Positions 9,894 to 21,288 of a DNA stretch of 64,000 nucleotides are shown here, piece after piece (position 1 is the stretch's first letter; each line of letters begins with the position of its first letter). The stretch is taken from the NCBI GenBank assembly GCA_037783415.1, contig JAZGTN010000150.1:3100001-3164000 (forward strand). Reading direction: 5' to 3'. Made by a program: the position numbers and the translations under genes. Under the pieces are notes generated by a model that saw nothing but the letters and a program-made list of their open reading frames with translations, was not told the origin of the DNA and searched no databases. The stretch comes from Leptasterias polaris (taxonomy: Eukaryota; Echinodermata; Asteroidea; Forcipulatida; Asteriidae).

Positions 9894-12800
9894 CCCTACA
9901 ATTTACATCTATTTACATCTAGGCCTATTCATTATTACATGTTTACTCTCTTTGAATAAAGAAAAAATACACAAAAACTGTTTTACTGGCATTCTTACCC
10001 TCTCTGAACAAAAATAAAGTGGAACGTTTAACTGGTTACACTGACATGTTTACTCTCCCTGAATAAAGATAAGATGCAAAATACATGCAGAAGAAGCAAC
10101 TATATCTAGTAAACTTGTGGGTACAACCATGTGTAAAATCTCAGCAGGAGGAGTGTTGGCTCTGAAAGGAGCTGTTGTGGTCTCAACATTTCGAACAGTA
10201 GTCTCTAATAAAACATTTTTTTTTCATTTCATTTCGGTTTTATTAAAAATACCAAACAAGTCCGGAGACTAAAAATATTTATTTTACAAAGAGTGACATC
10301 AAAAATAAGTTAAGTGAATTAAAATAAGTTAGAGACAAAACATTAGGATTTAAAAATATATAAATATAAATTCAGGAGGAGAGGAGGATATGAGTATAAT
10401 GTTTGAAACGTCAAGACCACACTGGCTCTTTTCAGAAACAACACTCCTCCAAGAAGAAATTTTACATGTGGCTGTACCAGAAAGTTTCCTATAGTTATAG
10501 GTACTTCTTATTTTCCACACCATGCAAAGATTCAAACATCACTTACAACATAGAACTTGTTATACTAACATACTAAACTCTATGTGAATAAAAACAAGGC
10601 ACAACACTACTAGTTATACTGACAAACAAATTGATCCCCCCTTTGACCAAAGATAAGGTACAACATAGAGCTAGTTAAGCTGGTATGCTTACTCTCCCTG
10701 AATAAAGATAAGGTAAAAAAATGAGTTGGTTATCCTGGCATGCTTATTCTCTCTGAATAAAGATATGGCATGCTTATTCTCTCTGAATAAAGATAAAGTA
10801 GAACATAGATCTTTTTGTCAAATTGGAATGCTTACCTTTTCTGAATCTTTGAGTGGCATGGGTGGCTGTTTCCATTCCTGGCTAGGGCCATATGTGAGTG
10901 ATGTTTTGCCTTGGTTCTCTGATATGCCACAAATATTTTTCTCTAAGGGCTCCTTGGTTTTCCTCCCTCAAGAAAGAACACACACTTTGGATCCCTTGCT
11001 GTCGCTGCTAAAGGCGCCCTTGCATGCCTGCAGCTTGACCTGGTTGTAGAACTGGTTATTCTGGCATGTTTGCTGTCTCTGAATACAGATATTGTACAAG
11101 TTCATTAAAATCTCCCTCAGAACAAAGAGATAGTTAAACTGGCATGCTCACTCCCCCCCCCCCCCCTCTATGACGAAAGAAAAGGTACAACACCTCTAGC
11201 TCTACTGGCTCAATTCTCCCATCTAAGGTACAGCATAAAAATTCACTTTGCTCACTCTCTTTCTGATTAATGAAAAGCTTCAACTGGACAATGAACAACT
11301 AGAACTGGTCATACTGACATGCTTGCTCTCTCTCTCTGTGAATAAAGATAAGGTACAACATAAAACTGGTTATACTAATATGCTTACTCTCTCTCTGTGA
11401 ATAAAGATAAGGTACAACATAGAACTGGTCATGCTGACATTCTTTTGCTCTCTCTCTGTGAATAAAGATAAGGTACAACATAGAATTGGTCATACTGACA
11501 TGCTTTTACTCTCTCTGTGTGAATAAAGATAAGGTACAACATAGAACTGGTTATACTGACATGCTTACTCTCTCTCTGTGAATAAAGATAAGGTACAACA
11601 TAGGAATGGTCATACTGACATGCTTACTCTCTCTCTGTGAATAAAGATAAGGTACAACGTAGAACTGGCTATACTGATATGCTTATTCCCTCTCTGTGAA
11701 TAAAGATAAGGTACAACATAGAACTGGTTATACTGACATGCTTATTCTCTTTCTGAATAAAGATAAGGTACAACATAGAACTGGTTATACTGACATGCCT
11801 ATTCTCTTTCTGAATAAAGATAAGGTACAACATAGATCTGGTTATACTAGAATGCTAACTCTCTCTGGATAAAGATAAGGTACAACATAGAACTGGTTAT
11901 ACTGACAGATTTACTCTCTCTGGATAAAGATAAGGTAGAACATAGAGAACTGGTTATACTGACATGCACTCTCTCTTATAAAGGTACCGCATACCATTAC
12001 ACTTGTTATATTGGCATACCCTCTGCTGGCCTGGTTGGGGCAAACCGGTATGATTGATATACAGCTTGCTCACTCCCCCCCCCCCCCCCCCCCTCTATGA
12101 CGAAAGAAAAGGTACAACACCTCTAGCTCTACTGGCTCAATTCTCCCATCTAAGGTACAGCATAAAAATTCACTTTGCTCACTCTCTTTCTGATTAATGA
12201 AAAGCTTCAACTGGACAATGAACAACTAGAACTGGTCATACTGACATGCTTGCTCTCTCTCTCTGTGAATAAAGATAATTTACAACATAAAACTGGTTAT
12301 ACTAATATGCTTACTCTCTCTCTGTGAATAAAGATAAGGTACAACATAGAACTGGTTATACTGACATGCTATTCTCTCTGTGAAAGATAATAGAACATAG
12401 AACTGGTCATGCTGACATTCTTTTGCTCTCTCTCTGTGAATAAAGATAAGGTACAACATAGAATTGGTCATACTGACATGCTTTTACTCTCTCTGTGTGA
12501 ATAAAGATAAGGTACAACATAGAACTGGTTATACTGACATGCTTACTCTCTCTCTGTGAATAAAGATAAGGTACAACATAGGAATGGTCATACTGACATG
12601 CTTACTCTCTCTCTGTGAATAAAGATAAGGTACAACGTAGAACTGGCTATACTGATATGCTTATTCCCTCTCTGTGAATAAAGATAAGGTACAACATTAG
12701 AACTGGTTATACTGACATGCTTATTCTCTTTCTGAATAAAGATAAGGTACAACATAGAACTGGTTATACTGACATGCCTATTCTCTTTCTGAATAAAGAT

Positions 12801-13004
12801 AAGGTACAACATAGATCTGGTTATACTAGAATGCTAACTCTCTCTGGATAAAGATAAGGTACAACATAGAACTGGTTATACTGACAGATTTACTCTCTCT
12901 GGATAAAGATAAGGTAGAACATAGAGAACTGGTTATACTGACATGCACTCTCTCTTATAAAGGTACCGCATACCATTACACTTGTTATATTGGCATACCC
13001 TCTG
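9894..13004. repeat. Satellite B array, ~60-bp unit
   Basis: Several dozen copies of a unit reading ACTGGTTATACTGACATGCT, TACTCTCTCTCTGTGAATAA, AGATAAGGTACAACATAGA. The CT-rich part varies in length ((CT)n slippage), giving units of about 55-63 bp. Every unit carries an AATAAA. Unit-length open frames on the minus strand come from the repeat and are not genes. 10,215-10,345 (AT-rich, after a TTTTTTTTCATTTCATTTCGG stretch) and 10,840-11,040 interrupt the array without recognisable content. Confidence 0.93.
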
Positions 13005-13046
13005 CTGGCCTGGTTGGGGCAAACCGGTATGATTGATATACAGCTT
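11146..13046. repeat. Tandem segmental duplication, ~0.92 kb x2
   Basis: A 922-bp block (11146-12067) is followed immediately by a 979-bp copy (12068-13046). Both begin GCTCACTCCCC with a long poly-C, and both end in the first satellite C-like half unit (GGGGCAAACCGGTATGATTG ... CAGCTT). Between the copies I see an extra unit of roughly 57 bp, a few substitutions and a different C-run length. This is a higher-order repeat of satellite B. Confidence 0.9.
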
Positions 13047-14660
13047 GCTATTGGCCAGTGCCGGTCTGGCAGGGGCAAACAAGGTATAGCGGTACACAGC
13101 CTGATTTGGTCCAGTGTCAGCCAGGTAGGGTCAAACCATTATGTACCATAATGGTTACCATTATGGTACCATAATGCCGGCCTGGTAGGGGCAACCACTA
13201 TGGTATTGATGGTACACAACCTGTTATGGGCCATTGCTGGTCTGGTAGGGGCAAACCAATATGGTATAATGTGCATGGCCTGAGTCGATCCACGGCCAGC
13301 CTCGTGAATTGCATGAACTACACAACTTGTAATGGCCCAGTGCCGGCCAAGTAGGGGCAAACTATTATGGTATGACAGTGCCGGTCTGGTAGGGGCATAC
13401 AAATACAGAATGACAGTACACAGTCTGTAACGGGCCAGTGTCGGCCTGGTAGGGGCATACCATTACAGAATGAAAGTACACAGTCTGTAATGGGCCAGTG
13501 CTGGTCTGGTGGGGGGGGGGGGGGGGGGGGCAAACGACTATTTGGTATGACGTAACACAACCTGTATTGGCCAGTGCCGGGCTGGAAGGCGCAAACCATA
13601 AGTGTATAATGTACATTGCCTGGTAAAGGTCAACCCTAATGATATGGCGGTACATGACCTGTAATGGGCCAGTTCTGGGCTTGTAGGGGCAAACTATAAC
13701 GATATGACGGTACCCAACCTGTAATAGGCCAGTGCCGGCCTGGTAGGATCAAACGTTATGGTAACACAGTACACAGCCTGTAATTGGGCCAGTGCCGTCC
13801 TGGTAGAAGCAAATCGTTATGGTAACACAGTACACAGCCTGTAATAGGCCAGTGCCGGCCTGGTAAGAGCAAACCGTTGTGGTATCACAGAACACAGCCT
13901 GTAATAGGCCAGTGCCGGCCTGGTAGGAGCAAGTTATGGTAACATAGTACACAGCCTGTAATTGGGCCAGTGCCGGCCTGGTAGGAGCAAACCGTTATGG
14001 TAACACAATACACAGCCTGTAATGGACCAGTGCCGGCCTGGTAGGAGCAAACCGTTATGGTAACCCAGTACACAGCCTGTAATGGGCCAGTGCTGGCCTG
14101 GTAGGAGCAAACCGTTATGGTAATACAGTACACAGCCTGTAATAGGCCAGTGCCGGCCTGGTAGGAGCAAACTGTTATGGTAACACAATACACAGCCTGT
14201 AATGGACCAGTGCCGGCCTGGTAGGAGCAAACCGTTATGGTAACACAGTACACAGCCTGTAATTGGGCCAGTGCCGGCCTGGTAGGGGTAAATAATTATG
14301 GTATAATGATACACAGCCTGTAATGAGCCAGTGCTTGGCTGGTAGGAGCAAACCGTTATGTTATGATGGTACACAACCTCCTGTCATAGGCCAGTGCAGG
14401 CCTGGTAGGGGTAAATAATTATGGTATGATGGTACACAACCTCCTGTCATAGGCCAGTGCAGGCCTGGTATGGGCAAATTGTTATGGTATGATGGTACAC
14501 AACCTGTAATTGACCAGTGCTGGGCTGGTAGGGACACACTATGGTATGATGACGGTCTGAATTGGGACAGTGCTGCCCTGGTAAAGGCAAACAGTAACGG
14601 TATTATGATACAGCCTGTGCTGGGCTAGTGCCGGCCTAGTGCCGGCCTGGACTCATGGTT
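13005..14660. repeat. Satellite C, 60-bp unit x ~27
   Basis: Unit: GGCCAGTGCCGGCCTGGTAG, GAGCAAACCGTTATGGTAAC, ACAGTACACAGCCTGTAAT. Around 13,960-14,280 the period is exactly 60 bp, so the minus strand has open frames of 122 and 146 codons with a 20-residue period. These frames break wherever a unit is 59, 61 or 62 bp, which argues against coding. A run of about 19 G at 13,511-13,530 interrupts one unit. The GGCCAGTGCCGGCC part is self-complementary. Confidence 0.93.
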
Positions 14661-15420
14661 GAGGCAAATCATCAAGGCAAGACAGTATTTCTGGCATGAA
14701 TACTGTCTCTGTCTCTGAATAAAGATAAGATACAAATCAACTGGTTCCACTGGCATGCTCAGTCTCTCTGAATAAAGATAAGGTACAATAGAACTCGTCA
14801 TACTGGCATACAAACTCTTTCCTCTGAATAAAGATCAGGTCAAACATAACACTAGTCATACTGACATGCTAACTCTCTATGTATAAAGATAAGGTACGAC
14901 ATAGCACTGGTTATACAAGCAGACTTACTCTCCCTGAATAAAGATAAGGTACAACATAGAACTGGTTATAATGCTCTCTTATATGCTCTCTTAAAGACAT
15001 TTAAGATCTTGTCATACTGGTATGCTTACTCTCTCCAACCCCACCCTCTCTCTTCTCCCTCTCTCTGAATCAAAATGGAGTACAACTTAACTGGTTCTAG
15101 TTGAATGCTTACCTTTTCTGACTAAAGACAAGGAACAGCACAGAAGAATTTCTACCGGTACGCTTTTTCTTAAGAAAGACAAGGGACAACAAAACCTGGC
15201 CATATTGACGTGCTCATCCTCTATGAACATAGATAAGGTACGTAAAAACTGGTTCTACTGGCATGCTTACCCTTTCTAAATAAAGATAACGTACAACACA
15301 TAACTGCTTATTGTGACTTGCTAAACTCTCTTTCTCTCTCTAAATCATTATAAAGTACAACTGGAACTAATTAAACTGACATGCTCACTGTAGGAACAAA
15401 AATAAGGTGCAAAATAAATG
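14660..15420. repeat. Satellite B, right block
   Basis: About 12 more diverged satellite B units (GAATAAAGATAAGGTAC, TACTGGCATGCTCA) follow satellite C, so C sits inside a B array. The array fades out near 15,420. Confidence 0.85.
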
Positions 15421-15609
15421 GACTACTGCAAGAAAAATAAGGTGCAGTTTGGAAAAATCATTGTTATAAAATTTCAATTAGTTATTATTATTATTTGTTT
15501 TTACCCATCCATTCACTTTCCCCTGCTTCTCCAGCAAGAAACTTTGTAGTTGAAACTGTTATTTGGTTTTCTATTATCTTATTTGGGGTTAAACAACAAT
15601 GAACAATTT
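15421..15609. other. No gene seen
   Basis: AT-rich flank with a short (ATT)n run at 15,485-15,497, which could be the tail of a decayed SINE. Nothing else recognised. Confidence 0.4.
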
Positions 15610-15668
15610 ACTAGAGCTAGAGTTGAACCAACGACCTCTGGATTGACGTGAGGGCGTCCTGCCATTTT
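15610..15668 (-). repeat. tRNA-like SINE fragment
   Basis: The minus strand reads GACGCCCTCACGTCAATCC, then AGAGGTCGTTGGTTCAACTC with a B box (plus 15,619-15,629). It resembles the plus-strand unit at 16,130-16,205, including the downstream TTGTTCATTGTTGTT. It appears to be a truncated, inverted member of the same family lacking the A box. Confidence 0.5.
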
Positions 15669-16129
15669 GTTTTCAGTCGTTTCTTTTGACCCATCCACCA
15701 ACAATGCCGAAAAAATAGAAACTTGTTAACAATGATATTCTCAATAAAGACGAGCCAAAGCTACAGTAAAATAAACATTTGTGTTTTTACAAGAACATGC
15801 ACTATATGCATAACTTACCCTCCTTAATCTTAGGATTAAAGATACTGTACATCACGCTGAACTGCAGCTACTGTCATCACACTCTGTGAACAAAAACATA
15901 AAATAAGAATGGTTAAGTTAGACATAGTGGTCTTTGGTATGATATTTTAAAAAACTTGATTGTTTTAGTCATTCCTACCCCCCTTGATTCAATATAAGGC
16001 ATTTCACTGATGTCATTGGTTTCGTTATACAATTGTATTGAAGTTGTCTTTAAGTTATAAACCACAAGGGAAACTGACTTGGCACCTCCGAAAAAAGATA
16101 TTGACAAAATAGGGAGACCACCAACATAG

Positions 16130-16215
16130 GGCTATGATAGCCCAGTTGGTAGAGCGCCGGCACGTTAAACAGGAGGTCGTTGGTTCAAATCCCGCTCTTG
16201 TCAATTGTTCTTTGT
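16130..16215 (+). repeat. tRNA-Asn-like SINE head or tRNA pseudogene
   Basis: A box TAGCCCAGTTGG (16,138-16,149) and B box GGTTCAAATCC (16,182-16,192) are correctly spaced. The loop ACGTTAA would give anticodon GTT (Asn), but position 33 is C and two anticodon-stem pairs are missing, so a working tRNA is unlikely. The conceptual minus translation across it (RAGFEPTTS) is a common artefact of tRNA-derived repeats. Confidence 0.65.
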
Positions 16216-17537
16216 TCAACCCCGAATAACAAGGTTTCACAAGGTGATTTGTATAGTAAAACTATTTGAGAACTACGGAGCAGGAGAAATTTTACTCTTC
16301 CAAAAACCAATCATTTAAAAGTACCTTTACGAAATTGTATAGAAGTTTGATCGCTAACTATTGTCAGTGATACTGAACGCATGTTACAAGTGCATGATTT
16401 AACCTTACTTTCAAATCATTTGAGACGAATAAAGAAAACATTGATTTTATTTTTTCCCCGCATCTATAGTGATGTTGAGATCGAGACTGGGGTAGGTTCA
16501 ATTCTTCTAATGTTCAATTTAAAGTTTCGTGGCAGTCTCTTTTATTTCCTGTTTATTTAGTTATGTTTTTTTCCTCCACTACAAGCCATGGCTCTTGAGC
16601 ATCGTGCCTCCACAGTATTGTCTTTTTGCAGTCTGTTACGTTTTGTTCAGGAAGAAATAAAATGTAATTCTGAATTGAATTGGAAAAACGAAGGTTTGCC
16701 CAACTATCGCCAACAGTCTCGGACGCTAAATTTGATTGGTTTGCTCTTAAATGACACTTACCATGTTGGATGATTTGATGACGTGAACGATTACATTGCG
16801 CATCAGAATGTTCTGAGAACCTCAAATGTTTTGAAATGGGAAAGGTGCATCATTGTTTTTCGAAAGGGTAAAAAGGTCTCATTTTCTCGCTTTTAGTAAC
16901 AACCTCGTCATACACCCAACCCAACCAACAATATCATCACATTATACATCGCCAAGCTTGAGTGAAAGCATCAAAAGGGGGCCTTTATGTTTTGCTAGGG
17001 ATTGCGTGCACTGGTATCCGTGCTAACTTCTATTACTGTTGCGAAATGAGCAGCGAATTAGGGTTTCTCAAGGGTTTTTTCTTCAGGGTTTTTACTATAT
17101 GACGGCATGTCAGACAGAAACATGTCTCTGGAGAATTGATATTTGTAATTAAGAACTTTTTTTCTTTCTTTTTTTCTCAATGTTCACCAATTCCGCACTT
17201 TGAATTCAACTGAAGAACCCGTATATGAAATGCGAAGACAGAAATAGTTAACAGGATCCATTGCCATGGTAATCAATCAGCAGATTTTGTGTGGGTATTG
17301 CTGGCATTGCTTTCAGAATGAATTTAATTCTGACTGAACGAGTTCGTCTCCGTTTACGGGAGTCATTATTGCTTGTCGAGCCAATCTCCATTAATTGTAT
17401 GATCAGTCAGTGAAACCGATAGGTATATAAAAGTGGATAGAAGCCGATGTTTAAAACAGTGCTGGACTTGTTTCTGGGGCGACTGCTCTATGCTCCGAAA
17501 CCCATATCTACAGCTGGTAACCCTTCGTGATCTAAAC
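16216..17537. other. No gene seen
   Basis: No recognisable coding region, repeat copy or RNA. Open frames near 16,553-16,825 on both strands have no family resemblance. Confidence 0.5.
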
Positions 17538-17625
17538 GCTAGGGTTAGGGTGAGGGTGGGGGTTATGGTTAGGGTTATGGTCAAGATCCGTGTTAAGGTC
17601 AGGATTAGGAACATAGGGTGTTGGA
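17538..17625 (+). repeat. Degenerate TTAGGG-like repeat
   Basis: GCTAGGGTTAGGGTGAGGG, GTTATGGTTAGGGTTATGG and further GTTAAGGTCAGGATTAGGA form about a dozen hexamer-phased, decayed units resembling the metazoan telomere repeat. It could be an interstitial telomeric remnant or a simple-sequence expansion. Confidence 0.6.
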
Positions 17626-18011
17626 ATAGAGGTGTCGGAACATAAGTGGGTAACCTTTTTGGGAGGACTAGGGATTGTGTAAATAAAAACTTCACTCTTG
17701 ATTAATACGTTCAATGTGCCCGTTGGCAACAGGGTACGGTTTCTCAATATTTTGGTGTGAGTTGATGTTGAGATTCGTCACTGTTAATGATAATTTTTGA
17801 TTAGCATTCAGAAAACATTGCTTTAGGTTTTGTATTACGTTTTTCATGATGCTTTGTGTACGTGTTTTTCCTCTCGAGAAAGCCAGGAAGCACTGCATGC
17901 ATCCAGGGATGTAGAGGCTAATAACCTCATAGTTTATAACAGTCGCTGGCAGGGGGGGGGGGGGGCCGAAACCCTTTAATGTTCTTTATTAACAGTTTTG
18001 TGTGGGCGTCG
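17626..18011. other. No gene seen
   Basis: Unremarkable sequence with a poly-G run of about 14 at 17,952-17,965. Confidence 0.4.
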
Positions 18012-18399
18012 TTAAAGGGACACGTTGCCTTGGATCGGGCGAGTTGGTCTATGAAAAGCGTTTGTAACCGTTTGTTATAAAATTAATATGGTTAGAAAGA
18101 TGTTTTAAAAGTAGAATACAATGATCCACACAAATGTGCCTCGAAATTGCGTGCTTTTCCTTTTACTTTGCGAACTAACACGGTCCGCCATTTTGTGGAG
18201 TAAAAAATTTGACTCCACAAAATGGCGTGCCGTGTTAGTTCACGATGTAAAAGGAAAACCACGCAATTTCGAGGCATATTTGTGTGGATCATTATTCTAC
18301 TTTTGAAACATCATTCTAACCATATGCATTTCAGAGCAAACGGTTTCAAACGCTTTTCATAGACCAACTCGCCCGATCCAAGGCAACGTGTCCCTTTAA
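18012..18399. mobile_element. Palindromic MITE, copy 1 (388 bp)
   Basis: The element is almost entirely one palindrome. Arms of about 190 bp meet near 18,207 (CCATTTTGTGGAGT ... ACTCCACAAAATGG). The termini are AAAGGGACACGTTGCCTTGG and its complement. Flanking bases fit either a TTAA target duplication (18,012-18,015 and 18,396-18,399) or a TA one. A second copy lies at 52,564-53,159. The mirrored open frames on the two strands are shadows of the palindrome. Confidence 0.93.
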
Positions 18400-20759
18400 G
18401 AAAGAGGTATCTGCCAATGAGTGCAAAGAAAGTGGAAATGTTGGTTTATCTTTTGTTGGCATGCAGTCCGCGGGTTTGATGTATTTTAGGCCACAGCTCA
18501 AAAAGACTTTCCAGACAAAAAACAATATAACCGTTTTAAAGGACTAAAGTCTCAAACTATCAGCCGTGTTGTACCAATCAAACATTTGAGGAAGAAGCAT
18601 TTTGTATTAAGTGCGAGTTATTTTTAACAACAAGGGGCTAAGCATTGACTTTTCCCAGTATTTAGCAACAGTTTTTCCACACACAGTTGCCCACATTCGC
18701 CAATTTATAATTTCATCGCATTAACAAAAGACAGTCACCTGTGGATTTATAATTTTCATTTGTTTTTCAGAACCAATTTGTTCAATGGTGTGCGACAGTA
18801 GCCGGTGATGTTAACCAATCCAACAGGGACAAGACATTATTTGAATGTTCGTAAACTTACCGACAAACCTTATAAGCAACAAGTGTACCCCGGACACATG
18901 GCTTGTATGCGATCGTGTCAACATTACACATGAAAGCGAACTCCATGAGCTGCTCTTGGTTCGTGATGTTGGCTCTCTCCCAGTGCTCTCTCCAAATAGC
19001 CTAGATACCTTTTCAAGTTGTCAATGAAGACGATATCAGATTTTCTTTCGGAGCACATGGAGTATCGGGTTCTCCTCAAGAACGCGCTGAATGACTGAAG
19101 GTTGGGTGCACTTTGCTCTTGTATATCAATTTCCAAAGCCGTTGTGTTGTATCTGCTTGGTCTCCTAAAAAGGGAACCAGATATGCAATTGCTGGTGTTA
19201 AAAAAGATGATGCAAAGAGGTGGGCTTGAAAGGAAGGACGCTCTTACGTCTTAACAGTCACGCTCCTTTCACGGTGAAGGTGCTGAAAGTACACCGAAGG
19301 GGCATTCATGAATTCATGTTGCTATATAAGAAAATGTTAGTAAAATAAAGGAAAGGAAAGTCTGTATAAAGTTTCTGTGTTGTATTTTGTAAAGAGAATT
19401 GGGCCTTTGAAAGAGAGAAAGGACGGGGGGAGGGGGTCGTAGTGGTGACGTTGAGAGGTTGAGCGAAGAGGGCGTTAGAAATGTCATTACATATGGAGAT
19501 AAGATGAAACTGCAAAAGGATTTGAAGGAAACATCGTAGGGGGATTGGGTCGGCCAGGGTTGGTAAAAATATGTTGAAAGAAAGTAGGATTGTGTTGATA
19601 ACCGTCTGTTGGGAATGGGAAGTCTTGAGTGAAAGATTAAGGGGATAACTGACAGGTATTAAGATGTGAGAACGTTTGGGATCTTGGGGAGCTCTGCGGT
19701 TGGGGAACTTTCAGAAATATTTACTCTCGAGGCGGGAAAATATTGAAATTCGGGTACGGAAACATGCGTGGAGCAGTGATTGGTGGGGGACTCGAATGAT
19801 GGGTATATATGTTGTGATAACCTGACCTCATTAGGACACGGAAAGGATCGTTCCTGACCGGGAGAGTCTCTTGTGAGCAGGGACGAAATTCAATTTTGAA
19901 AATATGAAAAAGGAGGAAGTAGGCACGATGCAGATACAATCAGTTATGCCTTAGATTATTATTACTTATTACACATTTATATAATTTTGTTTCGTTAAGT
20001 ACAGATCTACAATACAATACCATACAATACAAGACATATAACGTACATGTAGTTGAACTTCATTAGTTTAAAAAATAACTAAAATAAAACAAAATTAATA
20101 ATTTTAACAAAATAGTTGAGACGGTTCCGATAAAGCAGGATACAATAAAGATAACATGTATAGGAGTATATGAGTGAAAAGGGTGCTAGATATACAGTAG
20201 TATTACTATTGCAGCTGAATGCGATTGTGCCTTTGAAAAACATAACGGTAGAAAAACAACCAATGGCAGCCGTTTTGAACAGACATCATCAAGAATTATC
20301 TGAAACGTTGATTAAGTACTTATTTTTAGGAATACAGTCTCTATTTTTGTTTTGTGGCTTTTAGTGAAAATGTCAAATGTGCACTGCCTGATTCCACAGT
20401 CAACTTCAATTCAACGCGGACATTTAAAATAGGAAAAATGAACAACGTGTGTCCGTATTTGGTGAAGCGATGAAAAGAACTTTACAAAAAATAGCCTTCC
20501 GTTGACACAGAATGGATTATTGTGTGAACCGGAGCCTAGTTATGGTAAACAAAAGCCCTTTTTAATATTAACTGAATGGATACACAATAAAAATGGCTAT
20601 AAGGGACAGAGAATGATTCAAAGGAAACCGTGACTCATTCATGTTGCGTAGTGTTTCCATTTAGTCTTAACATTTGAATTGTTTGCCTCTTCCCAGATAA
20701 ACGTATTTTTATTATTTCCATCTCTGACTGCTTGAAATGTCTAAGATTTGCATAAAATT
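18400..20759. other. No gene seen
   Basis: About 2.4 kb without a recognisable gene. There is an AT-rich stretch with ACAAT-type runs at 20,010-20,030, possibly an old retroelement tail. Confidence 0.5.
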
Positions 20760-21065
20760 TATACGTGGAATAAAGGTGGTAATGGTAGACTTTTTTTTCA
20801 AAACAGTTTTCCTTAAAATGTCAGAGTTTTTGAGAAAACGAGTAAATTAAATGCTGATCTTGCGAAACCCGAAGCATGAAAACATATTTTTTTTTTTTTT
20901 AATACACTATTTTCTCGTGACTCCGATGACTAGTTGAGCGTAAACTTGCACAGGTTTTTGCTGTTTTATGTATAATATGTTGGGTCACATTAGGTGCAGA
21001 TATACTGGTCTTTTGCAATTATCAATATTGTCCACATGCTTTCAAGTATCTTCAGGAGTAGAGCT
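20760..21065 (+). repeat. Dispersed repeat R, copy 1
   Basis: Shares the order TTTTCTCGTGACTC, ACTTGCACAGGTTT, ATATGTTGGGTCACATTAGG, ACTGGTCTTTTGCAATTA with copies at about 34,270-34,425, 57,440-57,720 and 59,296-59,600, all on the plus strand. No coding capacity is conserved. Type unknown; possibly a MITE or SINE-like element. Confidence 0.7.
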
Positions 21066-21241
21066 AAGTTTTCTCTCATTGTTCTTCTCTAAAATTAAAA
21101 TTTTGAAAAGTTCGCTCTTATACTGGGAAATAAACACTTCGACTTACATGGTATGGCAAATGTCATCCAGAAATGAAAACACTTTTATTCTCAAGGACAA
21201 ATAAAATAGACGATCTCTATTTTAGGATAAAATATTGTCAT

Positions 21242-21288
21242 GTGCCCGAAGAAGGGCGTAAGGGTCTACGCCCTTCTTCCATGGCACT
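21242..21288. repeat. Strong hairpin
   Basis: A perfect 13-bp stem, GAAGAAGGGCGTA (21,248-21,260) with TACGCCCTTCTTC (21,267-21,279), has a 6-nt loop. It is extended by GTGCC/GGCAC at the base after a small bulge. There is no adjacent gene and no T run. Possibly the end of a mobile element. Confidence 0.85.

Noticed and set aside
11299..12812. Minus-strand frames with repeated LYLIFIHRER peptides
   Set aside because: Translation of satellite B; frames break with every change in the CT-tract length.
13318..14374. Minus-strand proteins of 93-146 residues with a 20-residue repeat
   Set aside because: Satellite C at exactly 60 bp per unit; frames shift whenever the unit is 61 or 62 bp and no start or 3' context supports a gene.
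18092..18306. Paired open frames on both strands with similar peptides
   Set aside because: They are mirror translations of the palindromic MITE arms.
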